A DNA stretch of 64,000 nt from Sphingobacteriia bacterium (GTDB lineage: Bacteria > Bacteroidota > Bacteroidia > Chitinophagales > Chitinophagaceae). Both the position numbers and the translations under genes were made by a program. Position 1 is the stretch's first letter. Every line of letters starts with the position of its first letter. Where the stretch lies: positions 1 through 64,000 of the forward strand of contig JAECQP010000008.1 in assembly GCA_015999745.1 (NCBI GenBank), read 5' to 3'. The notes below the pieces were generated by a model, which saw only the letters and a program-made list of their open reading frames with translations, was not told where the DNA came from and made no database searches. Shown in pieces: positions 37,007-47,111 of the stretch.

Positions 37007-37966
37007 TTAATATAAAGCTTTGCCGGCACTGCTGCGTTTGATAAATTCACCCCAGGTAAGATTGTCCCTTCCATCTGTTTGAGTCTGCGCTCTCTCAATG
37101 GCATAGTTGGCAGCTGTTTCCACCACCCAGTCAAAGTTTTCGGGTCCTACACTTTTCAGGTCGGCATCAGGGGCGGGGTTACAGAAATCAATGGCATACG
37201 GAACACCATCTCTCAATGCCAGTTCAACCGTATTGAAATCATATCCCAGGTATTGATTGATTCGCAGTACAATATCCGTCAATTGTTTCAGTTTCTCCCC
37301 GGAAGGCTTGAAATCGGCCAGGTATCTTAAATGATGTGGGTTACGCGGCTCGTAAGACATGATGCGAACATATTTACCTCCAATGCAGTAGCACCGGTAA
37401 TATTCTTCAAAAACGATTTCTTCCTGCAACAGCATGACCAACTGACCGGTTTCTGCATGTTTTTCAAAAAAATCATTGATATCGTTCAATTGGTAAACAT
37501 GCTTCCATCCGCCACCTGCAAAGGGTTTCATGTATGCGGGAAATCCTACGTAACTGAAAATGGCTTCCCAGTTGAGCGGGTAGGCAAGATTGCTGAAAGA
37601 GCGTTCCACCGTATCGGAAGGAAGGTCCCTGGAAGGAAGAATAACTGTTTTGGGAACGGTTACATTAATCTTTGTAGAAAGGCAATTGTTGAAAAACTTT
37701 TCGTCTGCACTCCACCAGAATGGATTATTGACCACTGCTGTTCCGCAGAGTGCGGCATTTTTTAAATAGGCCCTGTAAAAAGGCACGTCCTGGCTGATGC
37801 GGTCTATAATCACAGCATATCCGCTGCTTTCGCCCTGGATCACTTTGTCTATTTTCACCGGCTCGGCCATAATGCCCGGAATATTTTTACTGTTAATCCG
37901 TTCAATGAATGCCATGGGAAAGCTTCTTTCCTGGCCAAACAGAATGCCTATCTTTTTCATACGCAT
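37007..37966 (-). CDS. ATP-grasp ligase of unknown specificity
   Basis: This 319-residue protein shows ATP-grasp features: YMKPFAGGGWKHVYQL (the ATP-binding Lys and Gly-rich loop) near 165, LLQEEIVFEEYYRCYCIGGKYVRI near 200, and the Mg-binding end FNTVELALRDGVPYAIDFCNPAPD near 265. It joins a carboxyl group to an amine through an acyl-phosphate. With the GCS2 ligase downstream it repeats the GshA + GshB logic, but it is not glutathione synthetase by sequence. Two ATG codons (37966 and 37960) are possible starts. It is divergent from the esterase gene. Confidence 0.78.
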   Translation of the reverse strand: MRMKKIGILFGQERSFPMAFIERINSKNIPGIMAEPVKIDKVIQGESSGYAVIIDRISQDVPFYRAYLKNAALCGTAVVNNPFWWSADEKFFNNCLSTKINVTVPKTVILPSRDLPSDTVERSFSNLAYPLNWEAIFSYVGFPAYMKPFAGGGWKHVYQLNDINDFFEKHAETGQLVMLLQEEIVFEEYYRCYCIGGKYVRIMSYEPRNPHHLRYLADFKPSGEKLKQLTDIVLRINQYLGYDFNTVELALRDGVPYAIDFCNPAPDADLKSVGPENFDWVVETAANYAIERAQTQTDGRDNLTWGEFIKRSSAGKALY

Positions 37967-38033
37967 GAATTTGAATAGGAATATACGGAATTTCCGGAAA
38001 GATTTAACTGCCGGGTTTTTGTTATCAATGTAT

Positions 38034-38041
38034 TATTTTTG
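38034..38041 (+). promoter_or_regulatory. -7 box TATTTTTG before the esterase gene
   Basis: This exact TAnnTTTG match ends five bases before the ATG at 38047, implying an almost leaderless mRNA. Confidence 0.5.
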
Positions 38042-38046
38042 AAACC

Positions 38047-38868
38047 ATGGTCGAGTCTGCATTACCTGCTGCAACTGTTTGCGCAGAACAATATCTCATT
38101 GAATCGGAATACCTGGAGCGTAGTGTAAAAGTGGATGTTTACCTGCCGGCAGGATCGGCGTTGATTCCGGACCAGGTAAGCCTCTTATTAGTCAACGACG
38201 GCCAGGATCTTGTTACCATGCGTTTTGCAGATATGCTGGATCAGTTGATCCGGAAACAGGAAATAGAACCGCTGATGTGCATTGGCATCCATTGCGGCAC
38301 AGATCGCAGGATGGAATACGGAACTGCATACGCTGCCGATTATATGGGAAGGGGCGCCAGGGCAGGCCGCTACAATAAATTCATACTCGACGAACTTTTG
38401 CCCTTTATCCGGAAAAAATACAATGCACCTTCTTTTAAAGACAAGTCGTTTGCCGGGTTCTCACTGGGGGCATTAAGCGCACTGGATCTCTGCTGGAATC
38501 ATGCCAGCGAATTCAGAAAGGTCGGCCTCTTCAGCGCTTCTCTCTGGTGGAGGAAAAAAGCCTATGAAAGCGGATATGACGATGAGCAGGACAGGCTGAT
38601 GCACCTGCAGATTAGGAAAGGGGACTTTAGTCCCTGGCTGCAGTTTTTCATTGAGTGCGGTACCGCGGAAGAAACTGCTGATAGAAATAACAACGGTATT
38701 ATCGATACCATTGACGATGCACTGGACCTGATTGTAGCCCTGAAGGCCAAAGGATACACCGATGATCATATCCGCTACCTCCAACTGGAAGGAGGCAGGC
38801 ATGATGTGCAAACATGGGCAGGGGCGTTTCCCGAATTTTTAAAATGGGGCTGGGGCCGGAATCAATAA
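38047..38868 (+). CDS. Fes/esterase D-like alpha/beta-hydrolase with a calcium-type loop
   Basis: This 273-residue alpha/beta hydrolase of the PF00756 esterase family has the nucleophile elbow GFSLG (Ser139) and a probable catalytic His252 (GGRHDVQTW). It has no signal peptide, so it is cytoplasmic. Residues 212-223 (DRNNNGIIDTID) have Asp/Asn at positions 1, 3, 5, 9 and 12 and Gly at 6, as in EF-hand or dockerin calcium loops. The gene is divergent from the two-ligase pair, which suggests a shared pathway. Substrate is unknown. Confidence 0.8.
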   Translation: MVESALPAATVCAEQYLIESEYLERSVKVDVYLPAGSALIPDQVSLLLVNDGQDLVTMRFADMLDQLIRKQEIEPLMCIGIHCGTDRRMEYGTAYAADYMGRGARAGRYNKFILDELLPFIRKKYNAPSFKDKSFAGFSLGALSALDLCWNHASEFRKVGLFSASLWWRKKAYESGYDDEQDRLMHLQIRKGDFSPWLQFFIECGTAEETADRNNNGIIDTIDDALDLIVALKAKGYTDDHIRYLQLEGGRHDVQTWAGAFPEFLKWGWGRNQ

Positions 38869-38925
38869 ACGGATGTTTCGTTTTGGCTGAACCAGGCGCC
38901 GGTTGTTTCTTCGGAACAAAAACAA

Positions 38926-38958
38926 AAAAAGGCCCGGATCATTGATCCGGGCCTTTTT
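38926..38958. terminator. Bidirectional intrinsic terminator
   Basis: AAAAAGGCCCGGATCA and its reverse complement TGATCCGGGCCTTTTT form a near-perfect palindrome with a one-base centre. It serves the esterase gene and the convergent TonB receptor gene. Confidence 0.9.
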
Positions 38959-38976
38959 GTATAGTAAGGTATTCGA

Positions 38977-41900
38977 TTAGAAAATATAACGGATACCGAA
39001 TTGTGCCTGCCATACATCACCAATACTTGTGCTCTTTCTTAAAGAGCTGTAGTTGATGCTGTTGCTTACTCGTGTCATAGTGAACTGAGGAACGCCCTGT
39101 GCAGTTACGCCGGCTGCAGTCAGCGGGTTGAATGTGTTCACAAAGTTGCTCACGCCCCATGCAGAGTTGAGCATGTTACCTACGTTGAAGATATCCGCTC
39201 TCAACTGGATCGTGTGTCTGTTCTTTCCGATGTTTCTGAATAATTCCAACTGGGTAGAGAAGTCGAAACGAACAAGATAAGGCATCAGAGATCCGTTTCT
39301 TTGAGCCACTTTACCGCGGTTTTTGCTCAGGTAAGGGTCCTGGTTAATATAAGCGTCAAATGCATCTTTTTGCTGTTGTACGGTTGCAGCAGGTGCAGAA
39401 CCCGATGCATTCATTGCAACAAAATACATTTCAGACTGGTCGCGTGGAATATAGATCAGGTCATTATTACTTAAGCCATCACCATTCATATCTCCGCTGT
39501 AGGTGTAAGAATAGCGGCCCTGGTTCTGAGACTGACCGAACAGGGAGAACTGTAAAGCAGCACTCTTGCCCAATTCAATACGGTAGTTTACGTTACCGAT
39601 TACCCGGTTACGGATTTCGTTGTCGCTGTAAGCAATATCGGTGCTGTTGTTACCACGAACGCTCTGAATAGCAGTCCAGGAGCTGAACGCGATGGAACCG
39701 CCGGTCATGTAGTCGCGTGCCCTGGTGAATGTGTAAGCAGCCATCCAGCCCAAACCTTTAGACTTGGTTGGTTTCTCAATTTTAACTGTTGCAGCGATAG
39801 AACCGCCCAAAGGCCCGCTTTCCAATACGGTAGCGTCTGTGATCTTTGGATTCACGCGGATCGCATTGGCCTGTGCAGAACCGGATAAGCCAACACCTGC
39901 AAAACGAGGTCTGGTATCAGGACCAGCAAAGTAAGTGGTGGCAGGTTTCAGGTTGGCGTTATAGTAGTTGATGTTGTTCAGACTCTGAGTGTAAATGAAT
40001 TCTCCTGTAAGGATGATGTCCTGGAAAATTTTCTGGTCAATGGCCAGATTTGCACGGAGTACTTTAGGGAAACGGAAACCTTCTTCTGTAGCAGCAATAT
40101 TGTAAGAAGAAGCAGGTACGCCCGGATTAGGTGCAAAGCTTGCATAGCTGGCCGGGGTGCTGGTCCTGAAAGGATAAGCTGCAGTGTTGTTGAAGCTTAC
40201 GGAACCGTTGAGTACACCATTGTTACCCATTTGGTTGCTGATGTAAACAAATGGAGGACGTCCGGTGAACAGACCCACACCACCACGGATTTGGGTTGTT
40301 TTGTCTCCTTTGATATCGTAGTTGAAACCGATACGCGGGCTGATCATCAACTTGGCAGAAGGCAATTTGGAAGTACTCAGTTTTACGCTCTGGCCGTTGT
40401 TGTCGATAAAGCTCATACCATCAATTTCGGTATTGGTATAACCGGAACCGCTGAAGAAAGGCATTTCAAAACGTACCCCGTAAGTCAGGTTGAAGTTAGA
40501 CTCGAGGTTTAATTCATCCTGGATATAAGCAGCCACATTACGGGCCTTGGTTGTTACCAGCCATGGACCGCCACCAGGTAAGTTACTGAAACTTGCACGG
40601 TAGTTTCTCATGAATACCGGGCTGAAGGTACGGTTAGGATCTGCTATGAATGCGTTTGCAGCAGTATAGAAATCGTCCAGGTTGTTGAAAGTGTAGATAC
40701 CGTTGATCAATGCAGTAAATCCATTGGTGAAGGTCATACTCTCAAAAGATACACCTGCAGTTAACGTGTGTTTACCCAGGTATGCAGTCAGGTTATCGCT
40801 GAACTGCCAGGTATCTGTATTCAACAGGTTGTTCGGAGTGAACGGATCATTACCGAAAGAAATATAGGTCCTGCTCTGTCCGGTCTGCGCAGAAGGTACG
40901 GTTGAAGTTGCAGAAGTCGGAACCGCAGTCAGCGGGCTGCTTCCGTCCTGGATATCCACCATTGGGAAGGCGCCGCCTTTAACACCCCTGAAGTCTCTGT
41001 TGGCAGTGTAGCCGAAAGTCAGTTCATTGCTGATCTTGTTGCTGAAACGGCTGTTCAACTGTGCAATTACACCATAAATATTGTTGTTGATCTCGTAAGC
41101 AGAGTTGCCGAACATCAAAGATGCGTTGCTGTTACCCCTGCTACCGTTGGTAGAGTTACTGGAGCTTGCGCCAACATCTCTTTTAGATAACAACATATTA
41201 CCACGGATGCTCAGTTTGTGCACATCGTTGATGTTCCAGTCGATACGTGCCACCGCTTTATCGCTCTTGGTTACGAAAGGATAGCCCTGGTAAGGTCCCG
41301 GATCGTAGTTCAGTTTGGTTTTGATGAAAGTAGACAGTGCCTCTATTTCAGAAACCTTTACACGGGAAATATTACCGCTGATGGGGGTTGCACCGTTGCT
41401 GGCATCGGCAACCCAGGTAGAACCGATATCGTTTCTTCTTTCTGCTTCGTAGTTCACAAAGTAGAATAATTTATTCTTGATGATTGCACCACCTAAGCTG
41501 GCGCCAAACTGCTTCACGTCGAATGCAGTGGTTACTACATCCTGCTTACCCTGCATACCCGCTTTTTTGCCGAGCAGTTTTTCGGTACGGCCATTGTAGA
41601 AGGCAGTTCCATGCATGGTGTTGGTACCACTCTTGGTTACCGCATTGATGCTTGCGCCGGTGAAACCTGCATCTCTCAGGTTATAAGGAGATACGTTGAT
41701 CTGGATTTCCTGCAAAGCATCCAAAGAAATAGGGGCGGAGTTGGTTTGGCCCCCGTTCAATGAACTCAGACCGAAAGAGTTGTTAAAGATGGAACCGTCT
41801 AAGGTAAAGTTGATGGCTCTTCCATCCTGACCTGCAAAAGAAGTACCGTTAGCCTGTGGTACCAGACGGGTAATGTCTGTTACGTTGCGGCTGATGGTAG

Positions 41901-42354
41901 GCAGGCTGCTGATTAAACGGGAGTTGATGTTGGTAGAAGCGCCTTTCCTGTCTTTAGAAATCAGCGCTGCTCTTTTATTGGCAGCACCGCTTACAGTTAC
42001 TTCCTGTAATTGGGTAGAGTTGTCGGATAAGGTAAAGTCGACTACTGTGGGTTCACCTAACTGAACTGTTATATCAGTTACCACTTCAGTCCTTAAACCA
42101 ACATAAGTTACAGTGATTTTGTAAGGCCCACCAACACGCAGGGCCGGTACAGTGTATTTACCAGAACTGGTAGATACAGCTTTGTAACGGGAACCTGAAG
42201 GCTCGTGTACAACCTCGATAGATGCACCTGCCAGAGGCACATTTTTGACGTCAGATACCGAACCGGTGATCGTACCGGTGGTGACCTGCGCCATTGAAAT
42301 GGAAACAGTGAGTACTGCTACCAAAAACAAGGAAATCTGTTTTAACATTCTCAT
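38977..42354 (-). CDS. TonB-dependent receptor with carboxypeptidase-regulatory-like domain (copy 1)
   Basis: This 1125-residue outer-membrane receptor has a signal peptide (to about residue 23, ISMAQ) and a CarboxypepD_reg-like domain (GTITGSVSDVKNVPLAGASIEV). The plug domain follows (LPTISRNVTDITRLVPQ, then GAINAVTKSGTN-type NAVTKSGTN), and then a long 22-strand barrel ending QAQFGIRYIF. It imports a large substrate with TonB energy. No SusD-like gene follows, so it is not a standard Sus pair. The ATG at 42354 (MRMLKQISLF) places the signal peptide correctly; the open frame extends 34 codons further. Confidence 0.92.
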   Translation of the reverse strand: MRMLKQISLFLVAVLTVSISMAQVTTGTITGSVSDVKNVPLAGASIEVVHEPSGSRYKAVSTSSGKYTVPALRVGGPYKITVTYVGLRTEVVTDITVQLGEPTVVDFTLSDNSTQLQEVTVSGAANKRAALISKDRKGASTNINSRLISSLPTISRNVTDITRLVPQANGTSFAGQDGRAINFTLDGSIFNNSFGLSSLNGGQTNSAPISLDALQEIQINVSPYNLRDAGFTGASINAVTKSGTNTMHGTAFYNGRTEKLLGKKAGMQGKQDVVTTAFDVKQFGASLGGAIIKNKLFYFVNYEAERRNDIGSTWVADASNGATPISGNISRVKVSEIEALSTFIKTKLNYDPGPYQGYPFVTKSDKAVARIDWNINDVHKLSIRGNMLLSKRDVGASSSNSTNGSRGNSNASLMFGNSAYEINNNIYGVIAQLNSRFSNKISNELTFGYTANRDFRGVKGGAFPMVDIQDGSSPLTAVPTSATSTVPSAQTGQSRTYISFGNDPFTPNNLLNTDTWQFSDNLTAYLGKHTLTAGVSFESMTFTNGFTALINGIYTFNNLDDFYTAANAFIADPNRTFSPVFMRNYRASFSNLPGGGPWLVTTKARNVAAYIQDELNLESNFNLTYGVRFEMPFFSGSGYTNTEIDGMSFIDNNGQSVKLSTSKLPSAKLMISPRIGFNYDIKGDKTTQIRGGVGLFTGRPPFVYISNQMGNNGVLNGSVSFNNTAAYPFRTSTPASYASFAPNPGVPASSYNIAATEEGFRFPKVLRANLAIDQKIFQDIILTGEFIYTQSLNNINYYNANLKPATTYFAGPDTRPRFAGVGLSGSAQANAIRVNPKITDATVLESGPLGGSIAATVKIEKPTKSKGLGWMAAYTFTRARDYMTGGSIAFSSWTAIQSVRGNNSTDIAYSDNEIRNRVIGNVNYRIELGKSAALQFSLFGQSQNQGRYSYTYSGDMNGDGLSNNDLIYIPRDQSEMYFVAMNASGSAPAATVQQQKDAFDAYINQDPYLSKNRGKVAQRNGSLMPYLVRFDFSTQLELFRNIGKNRHTIQLRADIFNVGNMLNSAWGVSNFVNTFNPLTAAGVTAQGVPQFTMTRVSNSINYSSLRKSTSIGDVWQAQFGIRYIF

Positions 42355-42553
42355 AATCTTTGATTTGATGCGGCAAATATCAGACATTCGGGCGTTCTTC
42401 TCCAAAATCTTGTTAAAATAATGATTAATTAATAAGGGAAAATTGGGTATTTCCACTTAATTAAATATAATTATAGCTTTATTTACATTTGATAATCAGT
42501 AAGTTAATACATATTATAGTTATTTACTTTCCCGGGTTCTTTTGTTAAAACTG

Positions 42554-45500
42554 TTAATAAAAATTTATACGGAATCCCAGTTGCAGCTGCCATTCCGGTC
42601 TATTCAGGAAGGCATTGTTCCGGGCTTTCTGCAGCCCTCTTTCCCGAATCAGTTCCGGATCAAAGCTGAAAGCGGGAGTGAGGGGTGATTCCTGAATGAA
42701 TCCCAGGAAGTTGATCAGCCTGATTCTGTTACCCGGAACGATATATGAATTTCCCCAATTCCGGTTCAGCAGGTTACCCAGGTTCTGAATGGTTGCGGCA
42801 ATACTGAGCCCGTATTTTTTGTTGTTCAGCCTTACCCGAACAGATGTAACAAATTTACAATCTATCCTGTGCAGGAAGGGGGTTCTGCTGCCGTTTCTGG
42901 AGGCATATTCACCCCGGTGTATTTTCAGATAAGTATTCTGTTGAATATACCAGTCCAGCGCTTCCTTTTGCTGTTCAGGCGTATAAAAATATTGTTCCGT
43001 AACCAGTGGCAAAAATACCTGTACATCCAGGTCGGCTGTTGTAGGAATATAAATCAGGTCGTAGCCGGTGGATGCAAGGTCATCTCTTGTCAGGTTGTTT
43101 TTACCATATACATAACTATAGGTATTACCGGAACCACCCTGATAGCTTAAACTCAGGCTCATCTGAAGTGCAGGTTTTAACAGGTGCCATTCCTGCGCAA
43201 TCCGTGCATAAACCCGATGCCCTGCGCTGAAATCCGACCGGGAAAGCCGGACATTGTTTCTTCCATTCACCGTTTCATTCAACCGCCACTGGTTCAGCAA
43301 TATGGAATAGTTTCCATCGTACACCGAATATGCATCGTTAAAATTGTAGCCCAGTGTAATACCGGTATTCAGATAATTTTTCTCCAGTGTGATCCCCAGC
43401 CGGTATCCATATCCATGCTGTTCCGGATTATTTTTAAACAGGATGATCTGCTCATATGAATTGCTGCTGTCTGCATATACCGGAATGGCGCCATTGTTTC
43501 CGGAGGGGTAGACCATTCTGTTGTCGGGTCCGGATAACTGCTTTGTTGCGGGCAGCAGGTTGACATTGGAAAAATGAATTTCTTTCCGGTTGAGATAATA
43601 CATGCACTCCAGTTGAAGGAATGATTGATCGTTCCAGTATTTAGTCCATTGCAAAGTGCTCCTCCACACGGATGGCATGGAGATTTTTCCGGCAACCAGG
43701 TTCAGTACACCTTTGCTGGCCACGCCACCTGTTTGTTCAGGCCGCCATTGATGATTCACATCCCCGGAAAAATGAATTTTTTTTCTCTGTTGCTGACCGG
43801 CTTCAAAACTTTCATACAGAAGCCCGTTGTTGCTGTAAATACCGCTCAGCCATGCCATCGGCATCCTGCCACTGAAGAGGCCCGTTCCGAGTTCCAACTG
43901 CCAGTGATTTTGTTTGGAACGGAAGGTAAAGTTCAGCCTCGGTGCAATGCTGAGTCTGAGTGAGGGGTGACCCCCATAACGGGTACCGGCCAGATCATAG
44001 TAGGGGTGTAACGCCGGGATGACCTGGTAGTAGGTGCTACTGTCTGCGAAGGTTGTTCCAAACATTTTCTGCGCGGTTATGCGAACACCTGCCTGTATCA
44101 TACAGTTGTTGCTGATCTGTAACCGGTCGTTGGCAAAAACGGCCGTAGTCCATAAACCCGATGCAATATTTTTAGATGGTTCATCTGTAAAGGGCGGTAG
44201 ATCCCGGTAATAACTGATCCTGTATGCGGCGGGGGAATACTGTTGCAGGAAGTCTGTTATGGAATAATAGAAATAAGAACCATACCTGTTCTGCAGAAAT
44301 TGATTGTGAAACCGGTTCAGTGTTGTTTCCATCCCCCAGTTCAACTGGTGTTTGCCTTTGCTGAAAAATCTTTTGTTCCGGATTGTCCAGCTGCTTTGTG
44401 TGGTGCTGTTGTGTTGCGCATCTTCATTGCTTCCCAGGAACAGCATGCCTTCTCCATCCAGTATCCGGAGGGATGGGAATGGCTTGCCCAACGGCGTTGT
44501 ATGATCGTTGGACCATGTATAACCAATGACCAGCTCATTACCCGAATACCGGCCGTAACGGCTGTTAAGGCTGACCGTACCCGAAAAACTGCCCGAGTGG
44601 TATTGTTTGCCATTGTTGCTGAAAAAAAGCAGCAATGGGGTACTGTTACCAGTTACCATCTTTTCTGAAAATTGCTGTCGCATGCTGAAAGTGAGTAATT
44701 GCTCTTTGCCGATCAGCCGGTCTATCCGCAGCGCCAGTTTGAATGCATGCTGTTGTTGTACTGCATCCGGCTTACCCGGATCGTATCCATAGCGGGTGAT
44801 CAGCGACTGCGCAAAACGTTTCAGTTGGTCCTCATTGCGGGTTGCTCCTGCATAACTTCCGAAAGAAAAGGGTTCCTGCGTTTCCGCCACATGGTAGTCG
44901 GTATTAAAATAATAAAAACAGCGGTTGATCTGCAACGGGCCGCTGAGGGTGATGCCTGTGGTATGTGCAGGGTTTTGGCGGGCAGTTACATAATGATAAA
45001 TGGAAGCGCCCCGGTGATTTTTGCCGGATTTGGTGATTACATTAATGGCTGCGCCCGTATAATCGCCCAGCGATGCATCATAAGGAGACAGCTGCAATTG
45101 CAGTTGCTCAATGGTTTCCGGGGCAACCGGGCTGCTGCCGGTTTGCCCGCCATAAGTACCCGATGGTGAAAGACCAAATACATCGTTCTGTAACGCACCA
45201 TCCACATACAATGAATTGTACCGGTTGTTCTGCCCCGAAAAAGAAAGCGCCCCGCTGCTGCGATCCCTGCTGTATGCCTGCGGAAGGGCCATTAGTAAGT
45301 CATACATATTATTGCCGGTATACGGAAGCTTCCATAATTTTTCCGAGGTGATCGTGAATAAACCGGTTGGCCTTTTGGCTGTGGCCCTGATCAGAACCGG
45401 TTTCAGCTGGTTGGCTACGGGGGTTAGTATTGCATCTATTTGTATGGTTCTGCCCAGTTGAATTTCCACCGCATTGATTTCCAAAGTATCCGCCAGCGGT

Positions 45501-45748
45501 GTTATACATTCCAGTTTCCATGAATTTCCGGGCTGCAGGTTATTGAACTGGAACATACCTGCTGCATTACTGCGACTTTGCAGCAAAATCCCTTTATCCG
45601 GATCTTTTAACCGGATGATTGCAGCTGCAACCGGTTGCCCCAATAGTTTTACCGTTCCGGTCACATGCCCGGTGGTTGTTTGTGCGTTGAGCAGGTTGTA
45701 TCCCGAAAATAGCAGCAGGCATAGCCAGTAATAAATAGATTGATACAT
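42554..45748 (-). CDS. TonB-dependent receptor with carboxypeptidase-regulatory-like domain (copy 2)
   Basis: This 1064-residue paralogue of the preceding receptor has a signal peptide (MYQSIYYWLCLLLF to LLNAQ) and a regulatory-like beta-sandwich (GHVTGTVKLLGQPVAAAIIRL). The plug has NVITKSGKNHRGAS, matching copy 1's NAVTKSGTN. The barrel ends LQLGFRINFY. Middle regions are divergent. The gap between the receptors is about 200 A+T-rich bases, enough for a separate promoter. The ATG at 45748 begins the signal peptide; the open frame continues 12 codons upstream. The ligand is unknown. Confidence 0.9.
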   Translation of the reverse strand: MYQSIYYWLCLLLFSGYNLLNAQTTTGHVTGTVKLLGQPVAAAIIRLKDPDKGILLQSRSNAAGMFQFNNLQPGNSWKLECITPLADTLEINAVEIQLGRTIQIDAILTPVANQLKPVLIRATAKRPTGLFTITSEKLWKLPYTGNNMYDLLMALPQAYSRDRSSGALSFSGQNNRYNSLYVDGALQNDVFGLSPSGTYGGQTGSSPVAPETIEQLQLQLSPYDASLGDYTGAAINVITKSGKNHRGASIYHYVTARQNPAHTTGITLSGPLQINRCFYYFNTDYHVAETQEPFSFGSYAGATRNEDQLKRFAQSLITRYGYDPGKPDAVQQQHAFKLALRIDRLIGKEQLLTFSMRQQFSEKMVTGNSTPLLLFFSNNGKQYHSGSFSGTVSLNSRYGRYSGNELVIGYTWSNDHTTPLGKPFPSLRILDGEGMLFLGSNEDAQHNSTTQSSWTIRNKRFFSKGKHQLNWGMETTLNRFHNQFLQNRYGSYFYYSITDFLQQYSPAAYRISYYRDLPPFTDEPSKNIASGLWTTAVFANDRLQISNNCMIQAGVRITAQKMFGTTFADSSTYYQVIPALHPYYDLAGTRYGGHPSLRLSIAPRLNFTFRSKQNHWQLELGTGLFSGRMPMAWLSGIYSNNGLLYESFEAGQQQRKKIHFSGDVNHQWRPEQTGGVASKGVLNLVAGKISMPSVWRSTLQWTKYWNDQSFLQLECMYYLNRKEIHFSNVNLLPATKQLSGPDNRMVYPSGNNGAIPVYADSSNSYEQIILFKNNPEQHGYGYRLGITLEKNYLNTGITLGYNFNDAYSVYDGNYSILLNQWRLNETVNGRNNVRLSRSDFSAGHRVYARIAQEWHLLKPALQMSLSLSYQGGSGNTYSYVYGKNNLTRDDLASTGYDLIYIPTTADLDVQVFLPLVTEQYFYTPEQQKEALDWYIQQNTYLKIHRGEYASRNGSRTPFLHRIDCKFVTSVRVRLNNKKYGLSIAATIQNLGNLLNRNWGNSYIVPGNRIRLINFLGFIQESPLTPAFSFDPELIRERGLQKARNNAFLNRPEWQLQLGFRINFY

Positions 45749-45866
45749 GGTTAAAACAATTGATAGGTCAATACTAGCCGTCAATTGCCGGTAAGAAAAC
45801 CGTATTTCTACCGGATTTTTAATTTTTTACACGGAAACTGGTCATGCTGTTCTGCCATTGATTCTG

Positions 45867-45874
45867 TAATTTTG
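45867..45874 (+). promoter_or_regulatory. -7 box TAATTTTG of the ribBA promoter
   Basis: This exact TAnnTTTG match lies 17 bases before the ATG at 45892. Confidence 0.55.
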
Positions 45875-45891
45875 CCACTCAATTATTGAAT

Positions 45892-47094
45892 ATGCTAAGC
45901 AGGATTGAGGATGCAATTGAAGATATTCGTCTGGGGAAGATGATCATTGTAGTGGATGATGAGGATCGGGAGAATGAAGGCGATTTTATTATTGCCGCCC
46001 GGTTTGCCACACCGGAGGTCATCAACTTTATGAGCAAAGAGGGACGCGGGCTGATCTGTGCCGCGTTAACCGAAGAACGTTGTGCCGAACTGGATCTGAA
46101 ACCAATGGTGAGTTCCAATACTTCGCTGCACGAAACTGCTTTCACGGTTTCTGTTGATATCATCGGAAACGGTGCCACTACGGGTATTTCTGCCCAGGAC
46201 AGGGCAAAAACCATCCAGGCGCTGATCAATTCCGCAACGGTTGCCGCAGACCTGGGAAGACCGGGGCATATATTCCCTTTACGCGCTGTAAGAGGCGGGG
46301 TGCTGCGCAGAAGCGGGCATACTGAAGCCACTGTAGACCTTGCAAGACTGGCTGGTTTGGAACCTGCCGGTGTGCTGGTGGAAGTGATGAATGAAGATGG
46401 CACTATGGCCAGGCTTCCCCAGTTGGAAGTTATTGCAGAAAAATTTGGCCTGAAAATCATTTCCATTAAAGACCTGATTGATTACCGGTTAAAGACAGAC
46501 TCTTTAATTGAAGAATTGGTACGTGTAGATATGCCTACCCGCTATGGCGACTTTAAACTGGTTGCGTTCAGAGAAAAACTCAGCGGTGCAGAACACCTTG
46601 CGCTGGTAAAAGGAGAATGGGAAGAAGGAGAAGCGGTGTTAACCAGGGTGCATAGCAGTTGTTTTACCGGAGATATCCTGGGCAGTTTCCGCTGCGATTG
46701 CGGAGAACAATTGCACAAAGCCATGCAGATGGTACAGGCAGAAGGGAAGGGATGCATTCTATATATGAACCAGGAGGGCAGGGGTATTGGCCTGATCAAT
46801 AAACTCAGGGCGTATAAACTGCAGGAAGAGGGAATGGATACCGTAGAAGCCAACCTGCACCTGGGATTCAAAATGGATGAAAGAGATTACGGTGTAGGCG
46901 CACAAATCCTGCGTAGTCTGGGTATCTGCAAAATGCGTTTAATGAGTAACAACCCCCGTAAACGTGCGGGCCTGAAAGGTTATGGACTTGATATTGTGGA
47001 TGTAGTGCCTATTGAAATTCCGGCCAATCCGCATAATCAGAAATACCTGCAAACCAAGCGCGATAAAATGGGTCACAAGATTATGGAAGAGTAA
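45892..47094 (+). CDS. ribBA: Bifunctional 3,4-dihydroxy-2-butanone-4-phosphate synthase / GTP cyclohydrolase II
   Basis: This 400-residue fusion starts both branches of riboflavin synthesis. The RibB half (1-200) has the acidic loop [13 protein letters not shown] and the [12 protein letters not shown] segment. The RibA half (205-400) has the zinc cysteines in [18 protein letters not shown] and the catalytic [11 protein letters not shown]. All visible key residues are kept in both halves. The frame opens at a TTG at 45886, but the ATG at 45892 fits family starts. No FMN riboswitch is seen upstream, and no other rib gene is adjacent. Confidence 0.95.
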   Translation: MLSRIEDAIEDIRLGKMIIVVDDEDRENEGDFIIAARFATPEVINFMSKEGRGLICAALTEERCAELDLKPMVSSNTSLHETAFTVSVDIIGNGATTGISAQDRAKTIQALINSATVAADLGRPGHIFPLRAVRGGVLRRSGHTEATVDLARLAGLEPAGVLVEVMNEDGTMARLPQLEVIAEKFGLKIISIKDLIDYRLKTDSLIEELVRVDMPTRYGDFKLVAFREKLSGAEHLALVKGEWEEGEAVLTRVHSSCFTGDILGSFRCDCGEQLHKAMQMVQAEGKGCILYMNQEGRGIGLINKLRAYKLQEEGMDTVEANLHLGFKMDERDYGVGAQILRSLGICKMRLMSNNPRKRAGLKGYGLDIVDVVPIEIPANPHNQKYLQTKRDKMGHKIMEE

Positions 47095-47111
47095 TCCATT
47101 GCATAAAACTA

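Noticed and set aside
35900..37015. Rightward 371-codon frame opposite the GCS2 ligase gene
   Set aside because: It is antisense to a gene with clear family motifs, and its translation shows no domain.
45831..45891. FMN riboswitch before ribBA
   Set aside because: The gap is short, has a simple -7 box and lacks the conserved RFN helices.
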